This document shows positions 12,670-24,959 of a stretch of DNA of 64,000 bases, piece by piece (positions within the stretch are counted from its first letter, which is position 1; each line of letters starts with the position of its first letter). The translations under genes and the position numbers were made by a program. This stretch comes from Lithospermum erythrorhizon (lineage: Eukaryota > Streptophyta > Magnoliopsida > Boraginales > Boraginaceae): NCBI GenBank assembly GCA_019722365.1, contig JADFUC010000391.1, positions 372,001 to 436,000 of the forward strand, given 5' to 3'. A model generated the notes under the pieces. The model made no database searches, was not told the DNA's origin, and was given only the letters and a program-made list of their open reading frames with translations.

Positions 12670-12860
12670 TTATTATTATGATGAGGATAACGATAACGCT
12701 AACGCTAACGATTACCACACGACTGATGTATAGCAAACCAAAGTGAAGGTAAAAATGTTAGATATCACTGGATTTTGATGAACTTGATGGTTCTTACTTG
12801 ATCGGATCATGTAAATTCTTTCGTTTTGGGTAGAATTAGAACTAATAAATGTATAGAGCA
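12670..12860 (+). repeat. Third copy of the HDA9-like terminal exon and 3' flank
   Basis: ATTATGATGAGGATAACGAT, a run of (A/G)CTAACG repeats, GATGTATAGCAAACCAAAG and the flank through GGGTAGAATTAGAACTAA match the copies at 6930-7095 and 7098-7200. It lies about 5.5 kb from them, beyond the F-box pseudogene. Confidence 0.65.
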
Positions 12861-14672
12861 CTCAAGTGACTCAAATACATAGAAACTTGACAATCTTTTG
12901 GTAATAAAGGTATTTTTCTTTTCTAACCATGAAATAAAATTCTACTATAGTCCACAGACCACCATAAAACTAAAACTTGAGTAACTTGACAGCTCTACAT
13001 CTATGATATGAGTAATTAGATATGATCAAGCAAAGACTTGTATAGTAGTTCTCATTATTATTCCAAGGTCCGTACGATGTTGAAAATAAATATGGAGTAA
13101 TTTGAAGACATAATCAGCTGGCCTGATTAATTCGATGATGACTGTTATTAATTATCATTGACGATCATGACAATGACTGTAATCTACTTTGATGAGATCA
13201 CAACATTAACTCAGCCAAATTTTTTGATTTGATTATCCAACCATCATGGCAGCTATGAACTACGTAGTCCACTCATAAAGTACTCCGTTTAATACGTTTT
13301 CATCTCATAAAATCAAGCCTATTTTAATTTTCAATGACAGAATAAAACGCTAAGAGTTTATTTGTAAACACCCTCGCTAAAAAGAGATGAAGGCAATCAA
13401 AGGGGCAGTTCAACGCTTGGAGTTACAGAACTTCAATTGTCATTTTTTCTAATGAGGTTGTTTGAATAAAACATCAAATGTCAAAAGTGCTTACCTTCGC
13501 ACTAACGCCTTCGATTCCTATTATACCCAATCCCAGAATAACTGAAATAAGTAAAGACGCGACTTCGCTTCTTCGCTTAATACGAGTTCGAGTCTCATAA
13601 AAACTAACCTATAATCGAATTAAAATAAAATTTAATCGGGACACCGGCGCCGAAATTCCATCTACGTGTTTATCATATTTTGATAAATAAGATCTTACGA
13701 AGGGTAAAATTATCAAATTACTCGTTATTAATAAAAACTACATGGAATACATTGACAAGAATATGTGGATTTTTGTTTTTTTTCCTCAAATTAGAAAAAA
13801 TGTTACTTTTAAAAACGAACCGTCCCTCAAGCTTTTGTTTTACTCGACACAACTATTTTAAAAAATAACCAACAGTTTATTGGTATATAAACTTATTAGT
13901 TACATAAAAGAATGTAAACTTCAACGAGGCTCGCGTTGAATTGCCCTTCAAATTAGATTACTATTTGACAATGACTAAACTTCTAATGTTAGAAACCTAC
14001 TAGGCTACTACTAACACCTTTTCAATTTGAAATGAAATAACACCCATTAAAAGAAAATTACATGTGCAAGTATAATGATTTAATTCCTTATTTAAAGCAA
14101 TATTTATCACTTTTCAATTGGGTTCTTGTTAATTCCTTAATAACACATGTACACTAAATCAAGTATTTTCATATATCGCATTGGCCAACAAATTTACGAT
14201 AATCGATCCAAGCTTTCAGAAGACTTCAAATCAACATATTTTCTAGTTTTTATTCTAGCATTCTACTCTAACCGTTTAATTGGGTAATTTTTGTATTAAT
14301 TATTCAGAATACTCAACATTCAGAATCGTAATTTGTTAAAGTATTATTTTAATCATATTAAATGGATTCAAATCTTTTTATTTTATTTCATTTTTCTTTA
14401 TTCATTAATTTGTTCCCTTCCATCAAAACATGGAGCTGGTGCCTCTAATACAATAATTAAATAACTCATTAATTAAATTGCTTAAAATTAGGAACTTGAC
14501 TTAATAATCTCATTAAAAAAATAGTCAACATGGACCCACTCATATCCCAAGCTTATTTCCTTGGCCCCATAAACTCTCTTTGAATCCTCCACATTTTATC
14601 ACTCTTCACTTCCTCCTCTCACTCCCATAGTCCCATTTCCCTCTCATACAATTTTCAAGAAAACTAGCGGCG
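12861..14672. other. Upstream region of the AGC1-12-type kinase
   Basis: AT-rich DNA without a recognisable coding exon. The last 200 bp become pyrimidine-rich (TCCTCC, CCTCTCACTCCC), as is common for plant promoters and 5' UTRs. Confidence 0.4.
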
Positions 14673-14735
14673 CCACCACTTCACACGGCGGTGCCACCAC
14701 TTCTTACGGCGGCACCACCACTTTTTACGGCGGAG
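14673..14735 (+). repeat. Three 21-bp direct repeats abutting the kinase start codon
   Basis: Units at 14673-14693, 14694-14714 and 14715-14735 share CCACCACTT, five variable bases, then CGGCG. They end exactly at the ATG (14736) and are in frame with it, giving three PPL-x-TA-x heptads if read, but no upstream ATG opens that frame. Confidence 0.75.
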
Positions 14736-17700
14736 ATGGAAGACATTTCCGACGACCTCCACAGCATGAGTTTCAACTCCATCACCACCGCCGCCACAGA
14801 CATCCACCGCTCCACCAGTTCCAGCTCCGAAACTACCACCTGGACCGCCTCCGCTTCCTCCTCCTTCAACCACCACTCCACCACCACCACCACCAAAAAA
14901 CATCCTCCCGGGGACACGTGTCGCGACGCCATTCGCTCCCTCTCCCTCTCCACCTCCCCCCTCTCCTTCTCCCACCTCCGCTTCCTCCACCGCCTCGGCT
15001 CCGGAGACATAGGCTCCGTCTACCTCACCGAACTAAAACAACAACCCACCATCACCAATTCTGCCACCACACTTACGGCGGCGTTGTTTGCTGCAAAAGT
15101 GATGGACAAAAAAGAGTTATCAATAAGGAATAAAGAAGGAAGAGCAAGAACTGAAAAAGAGATTCTTGAAATGATGGAACACCCATTTTTGCCTACACTA
15201 TATGGTTGCGTTGACTCAAGTAGGTGGTGTTGCCTGTTGACTGAATTTTGTCCCGGCGGCGACCTCCATGTTCTCCGGCAACGCCAACCAAATAAACGCT
15301 TCACTGAATCTTCTGTCAGGTTTGTACAATGTACTTTCAATAATGTTGTCTTACTCTACATGTGAATGTGTGATGTACGTGTTATAAAATTTAATTATGT
15401 TTTAATGTTAGTTTCTCAAAATGGTTGTCCAATTTAATTTTGATATATCAAAATTGGTGAAATTCTCAATTAATAATACCTTCAATCTAACTTAACTAAT
15501 ATGGAGAATGTTTGAATTAGTAATAAAAAATATTCATAAATTTATCATATTTAAATGTTTAGTTATCGACGTATAACATGTTAACATATAAGTGTAGGCT
15601 AGGACTCGTGTTAGTTATTACGGAGTAACAATTACTAAAAAAAATTACTGTAAAAAATGGATTTCAAGTGTGAATGAATGTATGATACAGAATATTATCT
15701 AAATTTGAATTGTATAAAGTTAATTCTATAAGTTGTAACTTCAAATGTAATTTAATCTTTGTTGAATAACTTTTTTGTATTAAATTGAAATGGAGGAAAT
15801 ATACATACTTTTGACTTGAATTAAATTACACTCTTAAGTAATTGAAAATGTTACTCGTCTACTTGATGTAATAATGCAATTGTAAGTAAAAATTCGTCTG
15901 GATGTCTATGTCATTATAAATATTTTTTGGCATGTAAAGCTAGTTGTTTGAATTTTCAAATTAGCTTTGAATTTATGATGTGAGGGGGTGGGCCGGTGGG
16001 GGTAGGACCACCACCTGCCGGTGTTAGAGCTGGTGGTGCCGCTGTCTTGGACCCTACCTAAGTTGGTGACTGTCTATAATTTCTGATGAGTACAGAGAAA
16101 GATGATTTTACTGAACACCGTTGAATGGTTGATCTAGCAACATTTAAGTTTGCATGTCAGATTATAAGTTTGTACTCTAGAATTTAGTGGAATCTAATTA
16201 TTTTTAACTTTGACTAATAAAATATTGGCACGTGGAGTTTGATTGAGACATGAAGTTTCCTAAAGTACATATTTATTCAAATATGGAATGTTATACTTTT
16301 CTATAGTTGGATGGAAATTAATTGAAGACCATGATCTTGAATCTTGACTTTTTATGTAGCCAGCTCAATGTTCTTACTGTTTTGTTAATGTTGTGTTTGA
16401 TTTTCATAAACTAATGAGTAGTGATGTTTGAGTGGTAGTAGCAAAATTTAAAAGGGTTTTGAATTTTTGATAGTTAGGGTGTTATGGTTGGCCATTAAAA
16501 TCCATGTGATGTATGAAAGACCTGATCACGTGGTCATTAATTCATCTAATTATCGTGTATAATCTCAATGTTACTTTTTGATTATGTGAAAATTGATGAA
16601 CTACATACTCCCTATTACTTGTATTGATTCATAGTTAGTTTTCTCTTATTTTAATTGGCACATGAACTTGAGCCAAAACTCACATTCTATTGTATTAATC
16701 ATGGTTATGTTTTGTTCATTAGAATGTTAAGTACTTGCTAAAGTTATTTTGGAATGCTAAACATATTTTGTTAGTACTTTTTATTTGTTTGACCCATAGA
16801 GAATATAGTTGGTCCAAATAAGAATTTTAGGAAGTATTTTTTCATCAGCTAGAGGGAATCAATGTTTTACACATTATGTGACATTTTTAATTATATTCGT
16901 TAAGATTGTGATATGTGTATTGTTTATTTTAAAAATAAAATTATAAAAATACGTATCATGATATTAACGAAGTATAATAAAAATTATCACACAAAGTGAA
17001 ACAAAAAATCTAAACCCTCAGTAGATGCTTAAAAAAAGGCATTGCAATAAAAAAAAAAAAATTAAGAAGAGATCAGAGAAGAGGGAGGAAAATTCGAGGA
17101 ATGGAGGATCCGTCCCATTAACTCTTGCGTAATTAATGGAGTTTGCTTTGTTATGAGGATATTCCCTTTCTTATTTTAAATATAAAATTTCATGTGATTA
17201 GTCCCCCCCTCCCCCCCAAAATTTGCCTATTATAGGGGGACCCTGTAAGAATTTTTACTAGAAAACAATTTTTGTTGTGTGACAAAGATGAAAGAAACCA
17301 AATGTAGATGGCGACAGCGTAGAATAGGTAGTCTAGAAAAGCATGAAGTCAGGATATGTTCAATTTTATCTTGACAAGAAATATTGTATGTCCTACCCCT
17401 GTTTGTTAGAAAATGTTGTTAGAAATTTGTGGTGGGAATTTGGAACTTTGAGATATTAACAAGTTTGGTTTGAGTGATGAAAAATGGGAGAAATATAAAA
17501 TGTTTAAATATGATTACTATAGAAGATAACGCAATATGTATCTTAATAGAGCGTATCATTTGTTTCAAATGGTGTGCCTTCTTCTTAAATCAAGTGCAAT
17601 TTAAAAAAATGAAAGGGTCCTACTACATCGATTATATGAGATGACATATTATCCTCACAATTTGTGTCATTTTTACACATTACGACATTTACAAGTATAC

Positions 17701-19053
17701 AATATCCATCTAGATCTTTAATTTTATTAAATAAATTATCTTTAGAAATGAATTAGATTTTTCTTTATAGGATCATGATTTGATTGACCTTTCTTGTGAC
17801 TTGTGAGATGGACAATAATGCTTAGTTAGTTCTTGGCATATAAAGATGTAGCACTTCGTTGTAACCTATGCAATCCAACAAGAAAAAGATAACACAAAGG
17901 AAATAACAAGTCCGTGCGTGCTTCAAACACAAGGACAAATAGCTAAGTGCCTCAAATTTTATTTGTCCAGTTGTGTTTGGTTGAAATTTGGAGACATCCC
18001 ATAAAAATAGTGTTCTTCCATTACCATACTTGTCTCTTCCTCTTATGATAGACCCAACAATAAGTACCCAACACTGTTGCACGAGATAATATTCAATTAT
18101 ATGGTAAATAGCGGACCCCTTTTGTATAGGGTATTCGATCGATCACCATAATTTTATATCTAGTCAATATGTCAAGTCGATTATAGTAAAGTTCAAATGT
18201 ATGGACATACATCAGTAACTTTTCTTGGTTTCTAACTTTTTACAGGTTTTATGCATCAGAAGTGGTGGTAGCGCTAGAATATCTTCACATGATGGGGATT
18301 GTTTACCGTGATCTCAAGCCCGAAAATGTATTGGTTCGAGCAGATGGACATATCATGCTTACTGATTTCGACCTCTCGTTGAAATGTGATGACTCTCAAT
18401 CGACTCCTGCCCAAGTAATTTCTTCCCAGAATACACCAAACGCCCTGCGACCAAATGATTACTTTATTGATCCACCGAAATTTACCACCACTTCATGCAT
18501 TCTACCCAATTGCATTGTCCCTTCTGTTTCATGTTTCAATCCCAGACGCAAACGCAAGAAGAAGAAGAAGCCGGGGCGTGATCATAAACCCGAGGTAGTT
18601 GCTGAGCCAGTTGATGTCCGTTCCATGTCATTTGTGGGGACACACGAGTATCTGGCACCAGAGATCGTGTCTGGTGAAGGTCATGGAAGCGCGGTAGATT
18701 GGTGGACATTAGGCATATTCATCTTCGAGTTGTTCCATGGCGTGACGCCTTTCAGGGGCATTGATCATGAGCAAACGTTAGCTAACATTGTGGCCAGAGC
18801 ACTTGAGTTTCCAAAAGAGCCCGGGATTCCCTCGTCGGCTAAAGACTTGATTTCTCAATTACTTGCTAAGGATCCGGCGAGGCGAATGGGATCAACAATG
18901 GGTGCCTCAGCAATCAAGAACCATCCATTTTTTCAGGGGGTGAATTGGGCTCTGTTGAGATGTACAACTCCACCTTTCGTGCCTCCTCTATTTAGTAGAG
19001 ATGTATTAAAATCCGATCAAAGTTCTCATAATACTCCTGTGGACTATTACTAG
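14736..19053 (+). CDS. AGC1-12: AGCVIII serine/threonine kinase, AGC1-12 type
   Basis: Plant AGC kinase of the family that phosphorylates PIN auxin exporters at the plasma membrane; the Arabidopsis AGC1-12 homologue (At3g44610) has been linked to seedling phototropism. Two exons, 14736-15319 and 18246-19053, join to 463 codons plus stop; the 2.9-kb intron falls at the usual position (SSVR|FYASE). Motifs in order: serine/threonine-rich N-terminus, GSGDIGSV loop, [37 protein letters not shown] in place of DFG (diagnostic for AGCVIII), and an insertion carrying [11 protein letters not shown] and a lysine/arginine run (possible membrane or nuclear targeting). Then come [18 protein letters not shown], the APE motif, [10 protein letters not shown] and a terminal VDYY. 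The insertion and C-terminus match AGC1-12 better than PINOID, WAG or UNICORN. No breaks seen; the large intron holds no recognisable gene. Confidence 0.92.
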
Positions 19054-19248
19054 CAATATCTAGTATTCTACTGCTAGTAATAACTTAATATATTCAATTT
19101 CAGTAAGAAATGGCTTGAATTTCTTATTACTCCCCCAATTCAAATTAGTCGAGTTTTATTTTTGAAGACAGAACTTTGATCATAAATGACTATGTGAAAT
19201 TATTTGAATTATTTGTCGGAGGCGTTAGATCCAACAAGAAGTAAAATA

Positions 19249-19352
19249 GGACACTAAAATTGAACACTAAAGTCTAGTATTGTGTAATGTAGTATGAAAT
19301 AGCACACTAAAGTTGAACACTAAAGTCTATATTGTGTAATGTATGAAGTAGC
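19249..19352. repeat. Direct duplication of about 55 bp
   Basis: CACTAAAATTGAACACTAAA, GTCTA, then ATTGTGTAATGTA occurs at about 19252 and again from about 19306 with small differences. It lies in the 3' flank of the kinase gene. Confidence 0.55.
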
Positions 19353-20149
19353 AAGATTGCTCTAGTTTCCGGGGTCCGCGGGCCAAGCATTACCTAGCAG
19401 TAGTCGTGTGGCAACCGGCCCGCCCGCGTAACATGCTCCGACGGCCCAAGTTCTCTCGTTAACGACACGCCTCAGCCAGGCTCTCGGTTTCACTTTAAAG
19501 CACTCGGCGCCTTAATCTGCATCACGGACACACGGCCGCTTAATACGTATCTAAAATTTGACATATTAAGCATCAAAAATAAACGCGGTGAAGTAGTGAG
19601 GATTTAAACCTTTGACCTTACGACGCAAAGATGTTTTCATGAACTATCAGAAGAAGTCAATGACCGTTAATATACAGATAATAATATATCGTTTCTTTTA
19701 TTTTAAAAATAATATACGTATAAATAAAAGTACAATATTCAATAATATATATAGGCTATAAAAATAATAATATATTATTTACTCAAAACTTTAACAATAT
19801 ATTATTTAACCAAATTTAAGTTATTTAGTATTATATATATTATTCCTATCAAATAATACCAAACTCTTAAGTTATTAATTTGAAGGAAAAATCGACAAAT
19901 AATTGAAATAATATGAACATGCCAGAGTAATAATAAATCAAATTATTAAGTTTCAAATAATATACATACGAATAAAAAGATAAGATTCAATAATATATTA
20001 TCCTTTAAACAATAAAACATATTTCTAATTAAAAATCATTTCAACGATTGATAGTTAACTTAGATACGGTAATATTTAATATACTTTTTTTACCATTTGA
20101 TATATTATCCTTCAATAAATAATCGAAATACCCTCAAACTTTTTATTCG

Positions 20150-20290
20150 AATTAAACGTTGTACCGCTTGGAATTAAACGCGGTAACATTTCGAATTAAA
20201 CGTGGGTACCGCTTTAACACACAATTCTCAAAATCGATAAACGTGGTACCATTCGAATGAAACGTGGTAAATCGCTTTCACACACTATTC
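20150..20290. repeat. Cluster of AACG/GTACC motifs, left
   Basis: AATTAAACG or GAAACG followed by GTACCGCTT, GGTACCGCTTT, GGTACCATTCG and GTAAATCGCTTT recur at roughly 25-40 bp spacing. Irregularly repeated short motifs like this are typical of transposase-binding subterminal regions. Confidence 0.55.
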
Positions 20291-21444
20291 ACCATGCTAG
20301 CATCATTTTAGTATTAAATTGAGTTGGCAAATAAATGTTAAGAGTACGAACTTACTATCTAACTACGATAAAACGAAGGGTTTAATACTTTATTTGATAG
20401 AATATATCATAAATAACTTAGATTTTGGTATTATTTAATATATTTGATAGAATAATAAGTTTGGTATTATTTTATAGAATCTTTATTACTTTATTTCATA
20501 GAATAATATATCATAATATTAAATAACTTAGATTTGTGTACGTATATTATTTGCTTTTATTTATACGTATATTATCGAAACTAAATCACTTGATTTATAA
20601 TTATGCACATATTAATAATGAATATTTCATTTAATACAATATTATCATGAATATTTCTCTTTAATAATTCTAAATAGAGTCATTTCTAATTTATTTCTCA
20701 CGATAATATATCAAATAAAAAGATAATATATTAAATAATACCAAATTTAAGTTATCTATTAATATGTTGAAATAGTTTTTATTTAACGTTAATAGATATT
20801 TCCAAGGATAATATGGTAATCGAAGCTCTTACGTTTTATTTATATATTATTTGAAACTAGATAATCTCATTTATTATTATATTACATATTAATGTAAAGC
20901 TTACTACTCTACCAATTGGCTCAAAGTGCCTTATTCTTCCATCATCATAAGGCCTAATGCCCAAATCCCACTACTACCATATTTATTTTTACAAGAATAT
21001 TTCGAACTGGCCCACCCAGCCTCTGGGCCCGTCCCATTTCTTAACGAATCCGGCCGTTTGTGGGCCTGGTGGGCTTACTTAATACGAACCGACCAGGCCG
21101 TTCTAACGCCCACCGAGTCTTGCCTGTTACCACGCCTACCCAAGAGTTGCAGCGTTGTTTTTATTTGAGGAAACCATACACATATCCATGTGGTTTGTTT
21201 GTTGTCCAAGAGCTTGTGGGCTTCACATGTTGTAAAATGTAGAGCTAAATAGACGTGTCTAACGAATCACCGGCCCCCAGTGATCGAAATCCTACCGCTC
21301 TAACATGTTCGAGGGCCCAAGTTTTAACGGAAGAATGACCTAATCTGAAGTGTGACCATCGGGCCCCTTATTTGTCTTCGGTGCCCGCCAGACGTAAAAA
21401 TACGCGTCAAGCCAGATTAAAATCCGCACTATCGCTTCAAATAT

Positions 21445-21850
21445 TTATGAATTTGCAATCGAACGGCTCAACATGCAATTCTAACGTTGTACCGCTTATG
21501 AGAATGAAAAAATGAAAATTGGATGACAAATTGCACAAATAACAACTCTAAAGAAATAACGACTATTACTCAAATAGTAGCTTTTAAAATTCAATGTCTT
21601 TTCTCACAACAATTAACATCACAACCTGCATTCACGCTTACGCCAACGGCTATCTAAATGCAATTTGTACTAAACGTACATCTTTCGATCAAACGGTACC
21701 ACGTTAGATCCCAACGGCTACAAATAAGTAACGGCGAATTAACGTGTAACGCTTTTGATCAAACGCTACTTTAGTCCCAACGCTCTTTAACGGGTTACTT
21801 TTGGGATAAACGCGGTACCGCTTGATCAAACGGTACCACGCTTATTCCCT
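21445..21850. repeat. Cluster of AACG/GTACC motifs, right
   Basis: The motif family recurs: GTTGTACCGCTTATG, AAACGGTACCACGTTAG, AACGCTTTTGATCAAACG, AAACGCGGTACCGCTTGATC and AAACGGTACCACGC. It is the same vocabulary as at 20150-20290, so both belong to one element or family. A weaker AAACGCC-rich group lies near 23680-23790. Confidence 0.55.
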
Positions 21851-22140
21851 CGCAAAAACGTATTGTGCCATTACCCGCTGAGAAACATAAAAGTTTAACA
21901 CCATTCTTCATTTCTCACAACTCAAATCATTTCTAAGAATTACAATACTCACAATCACTTCTAAGCAATTACAATACTTATTACTTATCTTTTATCAAGT
22001 CTAAGGATTCGGGATTGAAGTCTAAGGATCTGAATAAGTCTAAGGATTCCTTCAAGTCGTGGGGTTGTTCGCTCCATCTTCGGTTCGGTATTATCTATCA
22101 TCTTTTTTTATAATTGTGCCATTTGTTCTTCTAAATTAAT

Positions 22141-22450
22141 GGCATCCAAATGTAATCTTGGTAAAAATGTTCAAAGTGATATTGGTAGTACTAGTATGTC
22201 TAATAATTTTGTTAATCTAGAGGATGATAATCAAATGGACCAAAAAGAAATCAAAAGCAAAAAAAGTTGTTCAAGATGAAGAAGTTGCAACCGGGAGGGG
22301 TCGTAGAACAAGACCCCGGCCAAACACTCCACCACCACCACAACAAAAAATAGAGGCTTGTATGCAAAGGATCAACTATTACAATGGGTACTGTACTCAA
22401 TACGGGAAAATTGTGGAGGTAATTAAAGTAGTAATTTTATTTGGTTATTA
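22141..22450 (+). pseudogene. Frameshifted N-terminal coding remnant in the transposon block
   Basis: From ATG 22141 the frame reads MASKCNLGKNVQ with an acidic stretch (NLEDDNQMD), then loses frame near 22245. The neighbouring frame continues KKSKAKKVVQDEEVATGRG and a proline-rich stretch. A serine/acidic/basic N-terminus of this kind is common in plant transposases, but no zinc finger or catalytic domain is visible. Family not identified. Confidence 0.35.
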
Positions 22451-24130
22451 GAAGATGTGAATGTTATTAATTATTTTGCAATTTTTACTAGTGATTGGTA
22501 CTGAGATAGTTGCACAATTTCACTCATACACTTAGGGTTACTTATTCAAACGGAGGCTGGATGGGTAATTACACACTAACGTGAATCTTTTAGTACTTAG
22601 TTAGTGTTTTCGGGTTTGAGTAGCGGAGGATTTACCAATTATAAATTAGTAAAGTGTGTGCAATTGCCTGTTAGTTTGAATGATCAGGCGGCCATTATTC
22701 TGGGTCAATGACCTATACTAAGCAGTTTTATTCAACGAGCATAATTTGAACGCCTTCAAAAGCCATTGGGCTGTCGCTTAAGGGTCCTTGCCCACATAGC
22801 AAACGTCAAGCTTACTAAGGCGAGTTTGTTACGTGGCTATCATGATGGATTAAGGTCAATTTGCCATATGTTGCTACTACATATCAACCATCGAAAAACA
22901 AGCTTCCAGATCAATACGGGATGACACTTCTATTTCGTCAATCACAATGTGTTCTGCTTTAGAAAAATTAACAAATGGATACAACGTGAAGAAGGACACT
23001 ACATAGGAAGACACATGCTTCCCCATGGGTTGTATATGAGCAGCCTCCGCTTGCTTTCAAGTGGGAAATTGAAATTTGAGTCTGCGAGTGATTTACGCGT
23101 GGTTGTTCAACAAATGCTACTGGGCTGCCACCACTAGACGGGTTACTAACGGGGGAGCCAATTATCATCCACAACCCCTTTTGTTCGTCATTTTAATCAA
23201 GTAGGGTCATCCTATAGATCATCCCATCGGTTTCCTAGAGTCACAACCAATATGTTAGCCATGTCAGTGAGTACTGGTGACGTAGACGAGAAACGCAGGT
23301 CGGGGATTAACGTCCGAAGCCAACGAAAGTGAGATGCTTATAATAAAATTCAGGGATGCCACCACAACCACCACTGCCGCCAGCTGATCGCCGTTAAGAT
23401 GACAATAGAAGAGATGATTAACTACAAGCCATTTGTTAATGTGTTTTGTTTCATGTTACGAATTTCACTTCAAAACAATTATGTTCCTTTTATTTTATGA
23501 AGGCGTACTTTGGTATTCGAACAATTTAGTTTTTATGTTATGCATTTTAGTATTTCGGAAACAATGATTACGTTATGGTCATTTAACGCTTTAGATTGTT
23601 TTGTCATTTCAGAATTTCACACGTTATTTGTTAATTGGTTTATAAATGTTTAACCTCCTATTATTTTCTGCCAAACATTTATGTGTTAAACGCCGCACGC
23701 TTGTCCCAAACGCCGCCAAGTTTATGCCAGAAATTACTTCACGCTGCATCGGCTAAATACGCTCTTATCGCACTATTTTACGCTAAAACGCCAAGCATGT
23801 TTAATATAAATGTTACCAATGCCAGCGTCTGAACTTACGTATCAAAACATGTGTTTGAATACTTTTGTGCGTTAAACTTATTAATGCTTATTTTAAAGTA
23901 TCGTTAAGCAGTGGCAATATGGGTTCTTTAACCGGCTCGAATACCCAATTTAATATCAGGACTCGAACCCTGGCCCAGACTGGGCTCAACTATCGGCCCC
24001 ATCTATTCCATTTTCAATGGACCGCTCAGGCTTAATGGCCGGGGGCCGTAAATCGAACTAAATCGCGGGTCAGTTCACTCGGATGGCCCACCAAGGCCCC
24101 ATGCTCGGTTAGACACCATGAGAGCTAAAT

Positions 24131-24959
24131 TTAGAATTTTGTACATCAAAGACGTAGCCCAGGCATCATGATAATACATTATAACCAATTCAATATATTT
24201 ACCTATGCTAAATGTATACCTAAAAAGATATACAAGATCATCTCCTCGATAAAACTTCCTCCTACATCATTTTTGTTCCTACTACTTTTTGTGATTCAAA
24301 TGTACTTATGTTTTATACTTCTAAAGAGAAACTTGATTAAAATCTCAAGTTTATTAAAATTACTACCATATTCATTACAATTTAAAATCTCAAGTTTATT
24401 AAAATTGTTGAACTAAAATCTCACTTCTTACCTTTACTAGTTCTCAAAACATCAGAATTTCTTCCACGCAGTACGAAATTGTCTTCTTGATTTTACATTA
24501 TCTTTTTTTTTTTATAATTAAGATTATAATAATTCCAACTCTCTCCTTTTAATGAGATTCGAATAATGTTTAACTATATTTTGCAACTAAGCACGGTAAA
24601 AGGAAACAGAGTGATCGCTGCCACAACCGCCATCAGAATAAATACGTCTATTTGATCAACATAACAACTACCAGAAAATTAGAAAAGAAGAATAGATGAA
24701 GAAATAATAGAATCAGTGATATAAGTATATATTTTACATGCCCTACAAATACGTACACTTCAATATTTATTTATTTGATGTGGTTCGATATACATGATTT
24801 TAGCTTACTAAACACTCTAAAATAACACATCTATAAAATATGATAATCTCTCAATTATTATTCATAAATAATGTGTATAATATATAGTGTCATAATATAA
24901 CCTATGACTAATATTTACGGGCTGCATAATGGTGTCAACACACAATTCTAATTATACAC
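24131..24959. other. AT-rich spacer
   Basis: No recognisable exon. It borders the 3' side of the copia remnant on the minus strand and may contain its unrecognised LTR. Confidence 0.35.

Larger units (their letters stand above)
19370..24130. mobile_element. Probable DNA-transposon remnants, family uncertain
   Basis: A block distinct from its surroundings. GC-rich patches with GGCCC/GGGCC runs (19370-19520, 21000-21160, 21260-21420, 23930-24110) resemble the terminal parts of some plant hAT elements. Between them lies very AT-rich DNA plus arrays of a short motif around GTACCGCTT/GGTACCAC. A short coding remnant begins at ATG 22141. I could not fix the termini, target duplications or transposase domain, so the hAT assignment is only a suggestion. 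Several nested elements are likely. Confidence 0.45.

Noticed and set aside
14664..15010. Long minus-strand open frames of glycine/valine/tryptophan-rich or arginine-rich protein
   Set aside because: They are antisense shadows of the serine/threonine-rich first exon of the AGC1-12-type kinase.
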